From: Nyssa sinensis
Taxonomy: Eukaryota; Streptophyta; Magnoliopsida; Cornales; Nyssaceae
Assembly: GCA_008638375.1 (NCBI GenBank)
Contig: CM018032.1
Span: forward strand, 8,415,001 to 8,479,000
Direction of reading: 5' to 3'
Length of the DNA: 64,000 nt
The position numbers were made by a program, and so were the translations under genes. Shown here one piece after another: positions 54,507 to 64,000 of this stretch. How positions within the stretch are numbered: position 1 is the stretch's first letter; every line of letters begins with the position of its first letter. The notes beneath the pieces were generated by a model. It was given only the letters and a program-made list of their open reading frames with translations. It searched no databases and had not been told where the DNA came from.

Positions 54507-56619
54507 ATGATAAGTGCAAATGATTTCTACAAGGTCATGTGTGCACTGGTGCCTCTATACTTTGCAATGCTTATTGCATATGCATCAGTGAAATGGTGGA
54601 AAATATTTACTCCGGAACAGTGCTCCGGGATCAACCGATTCGTCGCTGTTTTCGCCGTCCCTGTGCTATCTTTTCACTTCATATCTCAGAACAATCCATA
54701 TCAAATGGACACCAAATTTATATTGGCCGATACACTCTCTAAACTCATAGTCCTTGTTTTGCTCTCACTGTGGGCCATTTTTAAAGGAGGGTTAGATTGG
54801 CTGATCACTCTCTTCTCAGTAGCTACTTTGCCCAACACTCTAGTCATGGGCATTCCCTTGCTTAAGGCCATGTATGGAGACTTCACTCAGAGCCTCATGG
54901 TTCAACTAGTTGTTCTTCAATGCATTATCTGGTACTACACACTATGTTTCATTTGTTTCTGCATTTAGGGTTACCTTTCTTTCTCTCAGACTGCATGTTG
55001 GCTCATTTTCTTGTTTCTATTCTCTTTCTCCTCCTCTCTCTCTCTATAAGCATCATGTGATGTTTTGCTCAGCTAAACCTTTTGTAGAAAGGCTAAAAGC
55101 AAGCCGAAAAGTGAGAAAAAGATAAAATAAGCAGTAAAGACTTTGTCGTAAAGCAAATTTATTCCAGCTGAAAAGCAATGAAACATTGAAATAAGCAAAC
55201 ACAGACATTAAAAGTAAACTTGCATTCATCTGAAATACAAGGAAATAAACATATAAAATTTTTCTTTACCATTCTGCGACTGCTATTTGTTTTTTTTATT
55301 ATTATTATTTCATTTAGTGTGATAATATATACATATACATACAAAAACACACACACACACACACACATGTACAGATAAATCAAAGGAAATAAATATATAA
55401 AAATTTTCTTTATCATTTTGCTATATGATTTATTATTATTTCATTTAGTGTGACTATATATATAGAGTGTGTGTGTGTGTGTGTGTGTCTATGTATATAA
55501 ACCCTCGTGTTACATGCAGGTACACTTTATTGCTATTCCTGTTTGAATACAGAGCTGCAGCCATACTAATCCAAAATCAATTTCCTGGATCCACTGCTGC
55601 CTGCATAACCAAAATCGAGATCGACGGTGATGTAATATCACTCGACGGCCGGGACCCATTATGCACCGAATCAGACATCGACGGAAACGGGCGCATTCGT
55701 GTCCGTATCAGACGGTCCACGTCGTCTGCCCCGGACTCTGCATTGTCCTCATCTATTGGAATCACTCCCAGGGCATCTAATCTCTCCGGCGCCGAAATTT
55801 ATTCCGTCAATACACCGGCACCGGCGCATGAATTCCACCATGCAAGCACAGATATCGCGTTCGGAGACTTAGCATTTGGGTACCGGTCAAGTCCTCGGCT
55901 ATCCGGGTATGCGTCGTCGGACGCTTACTCGCTTCAGCCGACTCCACGCGCCTCTAATTTCAATGAATTGGACACGACCACAGCGACGACGGGGAATACG
56001 CCGATCTGGATCAGGTCTCCGGCGGGTGCGAAGGTTTTCCGGCAGTCTTCTCCGGCGTTTTCTGGGATGAAAATGGTGTGGGAATCGCCAGGGAAATGTC
56101 AGGGCGGTGGAGGAGAGAGACAAGGGTGCAAAGATGTTGTCGGAGGTATGTTTTGTGACCTTTAAATTTCTGACATTGTCTTTCTATGGTTTATGATACG
56201 TCGCCGTTTGATGTTATTGGAGATAGACGTTGTCGTTTATATGACGCCAACATCTGGGTAGTTTTTAGATTCTCTCACAGCTTTTCAGGTTTGCATGTAC
56301 GTTTTGTCTCATTCTGTGACTCTCCTGGTGACCGACCCGACCCGATTCATTGAATGACAGAATTAACTATTAAGAAAATTATTTATTTTGGCAGGTTGCT
56401 TTTATAAACATAATCTCACATTTTTATGATTTAAGCAGCTTAAAAATGGTAGCTTTTTTGGCTAGGATATCACATTTGTGGGGGCTATCATGTGAAATGA
56501 ACTTAAAAGGAAAATCATTTTTTCAGTGAGAGTAATTGTGATTAGTGATACCTAGCTTTTTACTGCACTCTTTTAATCTTTTTTTTTTTTTTTTTTGTTT
56601 ATAAAAATACTATGTGCAT

Positions 56620-56663
<44 letters not shown>

Positions 56664-56875
56664 TAAACGTTTTTGCACTGTGTCCTAGACAAAAAAAAAA
56701 TTCTTTCTTCAATAATATCAATAAATGTGATAATAAAAACAATAATAATCCAATAAACATTGCAATTATTGTGGAAAACCAAACATATAATCTGTTAAAA
56801 GTGTTTTTATCTGTTAGGATTGCATGCATTTTTTAAGTGTCTAAACTTTGAAAATCTATTTGCAATTACCAAAAC

Positions 56876-56915
<40 letters not shown>

Positions 56916-58429
56916 CTTAGATGAGCAGTAGAAGTATTAGTTTTGAAATCTTAAGGGAATAGTCAAGTAAACGGTAAACAAAAATTAAGGAACTTGTTCT
57001 TTAGATTGTCAAGTCGAAATTTAATAGATGTCACTTTTTCTTATAACTAGTTCATACGAGACGTTATCTTGACTTTAATTGTGTCTCCTGTTAGTAAATG
57101 ATAAAATTAATCTTCCAAATTAATCGACCCGAAAGACAAGATACCAAGTCATTAAAAATATATAAATAAGCGAACTCCAAAATAATATTTGTTTAAATTT
57201 AATTATTCAAAGCATTCTTTTTTAAATGAAATAAGTATTGGGGAGTGTAAATAGCACTTACCAACTAAATTAAATATGGAAATTATGTGTACTTAGTGTT
57301 TTGTAACACAATGATTGAATCTTTGATATTGTCTTGGACAGGACTCCAGCATAACTTTGTGCTTTGGATCCCCCTTCTTTGTTTATTATTTTTAAGATCC
57401 TCCACAAATAAAAAGGTTGTGGCATTTCCTTTCAAGTTTCCATCATATGAATAAAAAAAAAAGGAGGGGCCAAAGTAGAACTCATTTTGTATCCAACCAA
57501 ATGATCTAGTGGGGCAGACCATCATAACTTACATAGCACGTGTATGTTGAAAGATGGCAATAAACATAATTTGATGGCCCATTTGATATCATAGTAAAGA
57601 CAATATTATAATACCACCAATTTTATGGTCGGTCAACAAATCTCATTTTGTTTTGTTATTATTATTATTATTATTTTCTTTTAAGGTTATGTTTGCTTTT
57701 GCTTTTTAAAGTTTAAAAAATTTATTTGTTAATCGTATTTAATAATTTTTTAAAGTTTAAAATAATTTTTTTAATTTGTTAGGTGTTTAATTTAATTTAT
57801 TAATCGCACTTAATAGATTTGTACTTAATTCAAAACGATCTTTTTAAAAAAGTAATATCAGCCAAACTTTTTTAAAAAATAATCCAAATACTAAATAACT
57901 CAACTCAATCAGTACTTTTACACCATTACTTATTAAAATTACAATTTAATTTAAATCGCATTTTTTTTCAAATCATCCAAATGAGCATTAACTCTTCAAA
58001 GTGTCACAGTTGTCTTAAGTTATAAAGTTATTATTTTTAACAAATGATATAAGTTAAATTATTTATTAAAATCATTATAATACAATGATGAAGTGTTGGG
58101 ATAACTTTTTCTTATCATGTAATATCTATTTAGATCTTAAATGGTATTGTGTTTTTAATATATTGTGTTAAAAAAATTAATAAATCATCATAAAAATAAC
58201 TTTTTTAAAAAAGAAATGTTTGGTATACTAAATTTAGTTATCTGTTTTTTTTTTTTTTGTTCACTTGTTGATGTGTTAAGGGTATGTATTTTTAAAATTG
58301 GTTGATAAATTTAATTTTTTTTAAATTTAAAAATAATTCATAATAATTCATTTATAAATTTGGTGTATGTAATATTACCCACTCGAAAAACACTAAAATG
58401 GATGACATTTTAGGAAAATTATGATGTCC

Positions 58430-58502
<73 letters not shown>

Positions 58503-60625
58503 TTGTTATTAATAGATTATTATTCATTGTTGGCTCAGATAAAGATCTTAGCTTTCGAGACTGCGCAAAATTTCCAATGGCAGAGGAAACAGATTCGAAG
58601 GGTGCAGAGGTCCCTCAAAAAATGCCAAATGCCATTGTCATGCTACGACTCATACTGATCATGGTTGGAAGGAAGCTTTCCCGCAATCCAAATACTTATT
58701 CAAGTGTTCTAGGGCTTCTCTGGTCTCTAATCTCATTTAAGTGAGTTTATTACTAAAAAAAAACTTGTTAACTGTTCTTGTTAGTGCGTTGTCACACTTG
58801 CTTTTGATTTATATATGGAGATTGCATGAAATTTAATGGATGGTTATTGATAATTAATGAAATTTTCATGGATTGTGCAGATGGAATGTGGGAGTTCCCA
58901 GTTTAGTGAAATATTCAATCAAAATTATTTCAGATGCAGGTCTTGGGATGGCCATGTTCAGTTTAGGTATATATACACTGCCTCACATACTTGTATATAT
59001 TGACATATACACACACATATATACAAACATGCACTAGTACATCCCTATATGTATATATTAATTAGTATCATGTTACCGCCACATGGACATTACTCTCGAA
59101 ACTGTATTTTTAAATTCTTTTGAAACACTTATGTTTGAATTAAGACTGCAAAATGAAACAAGTTATTGAGCTCAATTCCATAAAAACTTGTTTGAGATGG
59201 TTGGTGAAAAAAATAATTCAAATTTAAATATATTTTTAAATTGATTAATTTATTGAGTCCGACTAAACAAGTTAATAATCATTTAATATATATAAAAAAA
59301 TAATGTTACTGGTTCTCAGCTCGAGTTGAGAAATAAAACAAGCAAAGCTTGCAATCTAAAGCTTTTTTATTGCAAAAATGGCAGGATTGTTCATGGCTCT
59401 CCAGCCCCGGATAATTGCTTGTGGCACAAAAATGGCAACAATTGGAATGGTGATCCGGTTTGTGGGTGGGCCTGTTTTAATGTCAGCTGCATCTATTGCT
59501 GTTGGACTGAGAGGAGTTAAACTACACACATCCATAGTACAGGTACCACAATGGACACACAGATACAAAATGTATGCATTAGTTTATGTTTGTGTCTATA
59601 TATATGCAAACACACATATATGTATATTGTTGTATATATAATTAGTAGAGAGAGAAGTTAATTTATGTTATATTTCATTGTGACAAATTGTGGGTACTGA
59701 ATCACAGGCAGCTCTTCCCCAAGGGATTGTACCATTTGTTTTTGCTAGGGAATATGGGTTGCATCCTGACATATTAAGTACTGGGTAAGTGAGACCCAAC
59801 GCCATTCACTTTGCATGCTTTGAAAGTTTTTTACATTTTAATTTAACATCTTGTGTTATGGGTTGCCCCTGACCCCAGTTTCCCTGTAATTGTATCAAAT
59901 TATTGTTGTCAATATCACTCTCCCACACACTAGTTATATGAATAGTGTTATGTGCCATAGGATTTTCTTTTATGGAAGAAAGAAAAGCTACTTTTAACCT
60001 ATTCAGAGCTTCTCCAGAAATGTAGTTATACAATCCTGTTAGTTAAAATAGAAAGTCAAAATTAAAAAATAAGATTCTAACAGACTAGTTAAGCCGCTAG
60101 CTATTTAATATGTTAGCTGTCACCCTAGCTAACTAGAAATGGCAAGCGGTTTTTCCTTTCTAAATTCTGATAATTCAACCAACGGTCAATTTTCTTTAAA
60201 TCTCAACCGTGTAGTGTGTTGCGTCATAAAATTGTCGACTTTTATTTCAAACTTAAATTGTCTAGCTAAAAGAAAGAGTTAGTGTTGGAGTTGGTATTAA
60301 AAAAGTGACTAGTTAAAATAGAAAATGAGAATTTTTAGCTAAAATTTTGGCTTTAGAAATACTTTTTAAACAACCTATGGCCCCATTTTTTTATTTTACT
60401 TGAGGCATTTTTTGGTTTCACAGGACTACATATCTATTTCCACATTTTGCTTTGGCATTAGTTAGCAGAAAAATACAAGCTTTTTTGGGCAATAATTCCC
60501 TCAATATGTCCAAATCATCACCATCTTATTAGTACTTTTTTCCCCTCAAATTGCTGTTGGAAAATTGTTTTCATAGTTCATATCCAATTATTATGTCATG
60601 TCTCGTTACATTGAACTAAACACAT

Positions 60626-60656
<31 letters not shown>

Positions 60657-60729
60657 TTGCAGGGTTATCTTTGGCATGCTAGTTTCATTACCTGTAACGC
60701 TCCTCTATTACATACTGCTAGGCCTATGA
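54507..60729 (+). CDS. PIN6: PIN6-like auxin efflux carrier
   Basis: Membrane auxin transporter of the PIN family. Seven exons: 54507-54931, 55520-56145, 58539-58740, 58881-58966, 59385-59542, 59708-59784, 60663-60729. Phases agree and introns are GT-AG. The product is 546 residues. The N-terminal five-helix bundle (1-165) starts [20 protein letters not shown] and contains [11 protein letters not shown] and [13 protein letters not shown] hydrophilic loop (about 165-380) has two TPRASN motifs (224-229 and 283-288) with [19 protein letters not shown] spacing, [19 protein letters not shown], and [13 protein letters not shown], which recalls PIN6. The C-terminal bundle (381-546) has [31 protein letters not shown] and a YYILLGL end. 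The medium-length loop favours PIN6, known from Arabidopsis to divide between plasma membrane and ER. An AATAAA lies 17 bases after the stop. Confidence 0.93.
54932..55519. repeat. PIN6-like intron 1 with CA and GT microsatellites
   Basis: 588-bp intron. A (CA)n run at 55348-55367 and a (GT)n run at 55468-55488 can pair with each other in the transcript. No coding sequence. Confidence 0.85.
56146..58538. other. PIN6-like intron 2 (2.4 kb)
   Basis: The longest intron. It holds (CA)n then (TA)n at 56620-56662, a TA run at 56881-56910, and a TA-GT-TA compound repeat at 58431-58502 only 36 bases before the exon 3 acceptor. About 57682-57990 has weak inverted ends (TTAAGGTTATGTTTGC against TTAATGCTCATTTGG) and may be a MITE. 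No separate gene. Confidence 0.7.
59785..60662. other. PIN6-like intron 6
   Basis: 878-bp intron ending in a (CT)n run at 60632-60656, which serves as an unusually regular polypyrimidine tract right before the TTTGCAG acceptor. No gene. Confidence 0.8.
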
Positions 60730-61200
60730 AGAAAATTAGGGCATCAATAAAAGGATATGTGGAGCATCCAAAGCATCATGTCCCCCATATTATCATCAAC
60801 GTGAGTAATCTCAGGCCCCTTATGTTGGATCTAGCCAATATTTAACATGTCATTAGCAAGATCAATGTGCTTAAGGTATCTAATCATGTAGAACACTCCC
60901 AAGAAGATTGACTTAAAAAAGGGAGGATTTTCAAAAGCCAAAAAAATTGGGTTAATGTAGATTTTGACAACAAAAAAAAAGAAGAATGTAAGGGTCTTCA
61001 AGGTCAAGGTTTATAGTCCTAGTACATAGATTAGTGGTAGCCGAAAGGAAATGGATTATCATGGCTTATGATTATGGTGGAAGACTTATTTTTCTCTTGT
61101 GGGAGGGTGGAGAATGTTGTTGCAGCTAGCCTAGTATGTTTGACCCAAGAAAGGAGATGGAAATCAAAAAGGGAATATCATTTCATTCCTACTTTTGTAT
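60730..61200. other. 3' region of the PIN6-like gene
   Basis: Probable 3' UTR and downstream DNA. AATAAAA lies at 60746-60752, rather close to the stop to be the main polyadenylation signal. No further gene. Confidence 0.45.
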
Positions 61201-61616
61201 TTGTGTCATTTTGATTTTGGAAACAATCATCACACACTAGTTCTCTTGCTTTCTCCTTTTCAAAAGGGTTTATTGTGTGAAACAAATATCATATTGACTT
61301 TGAATTGAAGCTAATTTGTGAACAAGAAAGATAGTGGCATCTTAATTGTTCTTTTGTTGTCAATATCCTAAAAGAAAGGAATTATCCTATGGATATACAA
61401 TCATGTCATTGTGTCATTTTGATTTTGGAAACAATCATCACACATTAGTTCTTGCTTTCCCCTTTTCAAAAGGGTTTAATGTGTGAAACAAAGATCATAT
61501 TACCTTTCAAATTGAAGCTAATTTGTGAACAAGAAAGATAGTGGCATCTTGCTTGCTGTTTTGTTGTCAATATCTTAAAAGAAATGAATTATCCTATAGA
61601 TATACAATCGTATCAT
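61201..61616. repeat. Tandem duplication of 208 bp
   Basis: 61201-61408 and 61409-61616 are direct copies starting TTGTGTCATTTTGATTTTGG, with the first few bases of a third copy at 61617. About 7-8% different by eye. Non-coding. Confidence 0.92.
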
Positions 61617-64000
61617 TGTGTCTCCCATAACCAAAAAGTCCATAACCCAAAAAAAAAAAATTCTTACCCAAGCATTGAAAATAAAGTAGTAGATTTGATG
61701 GTTTCTTGTGATTGAAGACTTGAAACATGATAATTTGTATATTTGGCTAAGACGCATGCAAGTTGACATGATCATTTTCCCTCCCAATGAAACAATTTTA
61801 AAAGAAGTTGATCAAGTCAATCCACTCCAAGATTTCTATTTTAGTTTTATAATATTTTCTCACCACAAAATTTTGATCCAACCCATTTACTATGTTATTT
61901 TCTAAAGTTTAACAATTAAATTTGATGGGTTTTAATGTTTTCTATAAAATATTCTCTTATAATATTTGTCTATATGTTTTTTTTTTGCCATTTATTTGAT
62001 GAATTTTGATCTTTTCTTGCTAAAATATTCTCTTTTAAACTTTGTTTGGTTGTTAAGAAATTTTCTATTCCCATTTATTTGATGTATTTTCATGTTTTCT
62101 TACTAAATATTTTTCACTTAAATCTTGATTGGTAAATAATAAAATTTGAGAATTAAAAAATAAAATACAAATTTATTATTTCTCTCCCTTAAAATTTTAT
62201 CCTATCATCTCCACCCTTATCATCTTTCTCTTTGAGAGAAAGAAAATTTGTATGTAAATTTTTTTTTTAATTTGAAAAAACACAATCTCCCTAAAATTTC
62301 TTTCAAAATTTTTTATTTTTATTTTTAATTTTGCTAAATATTTTTCCTAACTCCGCCCTAGGGAGTCGATGCTTGAAGATGCAAACAACTCTTTCTTTCA
62401 CTTAGTTGTGCACATAATCATCATTGCAATTCATCATCTCAAATATTATCAAAATATCACAACACATCAATGATTCTGTAAATATACAAAATCATTATAC
62501 TACAAAATAAAAGTCGAAATAACAACAAGATATTTGACAAAGGTGTCAAAAATGTCTTTTTGATACATCTTTGTCATTTCTATAAAGATATTTATTATTA
62601 TTTTCAATTAAATATTGATTAAAATTCTAATCTAATTCTATAATACAACTCATAGAAGTGCTCTTTCTCGTTGAAAGGCTATCGTGTATGTCAGATCTAT
62701 TGTATTACTAAAATCATAGTCACACACTTACGACAAACTCATAAAATAACTTATCGTAAAAGCGGCATGCATAACAACTATTTGTTAAAAGGGACATCTC
62801 CATATGATGGATTTTACCATTTATCATCGGACAATTTAAATGAGCTCCACTTAAACAGTTGTCTCATTTTTAATTCAGCGTAAGTGGTTGAAATGGAAAT
62901 AAATAAATAAATTCCATGGTAAGGTAGCGTGAAAAAATTTGGTAGTAACGTAAATCAATTTTAAATACGTAGCATGAATGATGATGCTCTGATATAAAAT
63001 ATACCCTATATGTTAAGATTTGATTTACATTACCACTGAAATTTTCCATGCAAATTTACAACTAGACTTTTTTCTATTCAAATGATCAAAAGATAAACAT
63101 TTATTTAAAAGTGACACCTTAAATCTTCCAAAAGAGCGTTGTGGTGTCCTAAATATTGTATCAAAAGATATTGTTTTGAAAGTAACAACCCAAAAAGGAC
63201 CTCTAGCCCACCCATTTAGAAGTTTTCACACACACTGGCTGAGGTATCTTTCTTGGCTGAATCACTAGGCTTGTCAAAGAACTCAACTTTTAACTAGCCT
63301 TTTAATCAGGGTGATGCGGCCAATAGTTTACAAAAAGTAAAAATTATTACCAGGTCGACTCCTAAACACATTAACCCAATAAATCTTCTAGTTATTTTGT
63401 GACTAAAATATCTTTCCACTGTTTTTTTATACTACTCAAACTGAATTCCTGTAAAAATCAGAACACTATAAAGAAGTCTTGCAAGTTTTCAAAATTCATT
63501 AACTTGTAATTTATAAATTCGTTTTTAATAATATTTAAATATTTAGATTCTAAAATTCGAGATCTATCAAACAAGATTTATATGCAATATGAAATTCTTA
63601 AAAAAAAAATAAAACTTACTCCTCAAAGGTAAAATTTTATAGTTTAAAAAGAAGGTAGTGAAATTTTTAATTTTGATATGAATTTCTTTCTTGTTACTAC
63701 TTTTATTTAGTTTTTTGAGTGGCATTTTGGATGTCAAAAAATTCTTTTAAGGTAATGAAAATTACAACAACCAAAAAAATCAGTTTGGACATAAAAGCAA
63801 TGAAAGTGTCAAATTTTACATTTTTGCTGCTTTATGAATAAACACACTCTCCAACACACAAATTATGATTGGAACGAGGGGCTTAGATTGTAAGGAGACT
63901 AACAAGACAAGCCTCATTACTAAAAAAAAAGTGAAGAAGAATTAGCGAGAGTAGGGATAATTAGTAAGAGAGTAAAAGGGAGAGACTGTAAAATTTTACG
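61617..64000. other. Gene-free AT-rich stretch to the window edge
   Basis: Short frames at 61708-61905 and 62671-62883 show no recognised domain or codon bias. Poly-T runs and AT-rich filler dominate. Nothing else supported. Confidence 0.45.

Noticed and set aside
56599..56836. Frames on both strands in PIN intron 2
   Set aside because: Built from CA/TA microsatellites within an intron.

Overview
This is nuclear DNA from a flowering plant, almost certainly a eudicot. It is AT-rich and full of microsatellites. Its genes have short exons and GT-AG introns, and plant transposon families fill the intergenic space. I cannot name the species. Four genes can be modelled from start to stop: three tandem class P alcohol dehydrogenase (ADH) genes on the minus strand, and one PIN6-like auxin efflux carrier gene on the plus strand. 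No rRNA, functional tRNA gene, CRISPR array or bacterial operon was seen. I found no clearly undescribed biological system; what is unusual here is genome architecture.

Positions 1-33,700 are the ADH array. Each ADH gene has 10 exons and encodes 381 residues with all zinc-binding residues present: ADH-1 (2985-5333), ADH-2 (13474-15812) and ADH-3 (23649-25987). The layers of the array can be read in order. An older duplication separates ADH-1 from the ancestor of ADH-2 and ADH-3. A 2.2-kb segment between ADH-1 and ADH-2 was then duplicated in tandem (6704-8937 and 8938-11150), with one breakpoint inside a tRNA-derived SINE. A terminal-inverted-repeat element entered 3' of ADH-2 (11731-12657). 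A Ty1-copia retrotransposon entered about 1.7 kb upstream of the ADH-2/3 ancestor. Finally a 10.2-kb block carrying both gene and retrotransposon was duplicated (12647-22815 and 22816-32960). The window opens inside a copy of the repeat, so the array may continue to the left.

Positions 33,700-47,300 hold no intact gene. They contain foldback elements of one AT-rich family, a 116-bp tandem repeat, a 536-bp TIR element with a 10-bp target duplication, a foldback element that has captured part of a germin-like gene (39509-40592), two Tourist-like MITEs and a 5'-truncated LINE (45585-47248).

Positions 47,337-53,761 form one degenerate CACTA (En/Spm) transposon. It has recognisable termini, a TAT target duplication, subterminal repeats, remnants of both transposase genes and an internal array of about eleven 160-bp repeats.

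Positions 53,765-60,729 hold a promoter region with a threefold tandem repeat, then the seven-exon PIN6-like gene (546 residues). The rest, to 64,000, is AT-rich intergenic DNA with one 208-bp tandem duplication. The ADH enzymes serve ethanol and acetaldehyde metabolism and the PIN protein auxin transport; nothing suggests a functional link between them.
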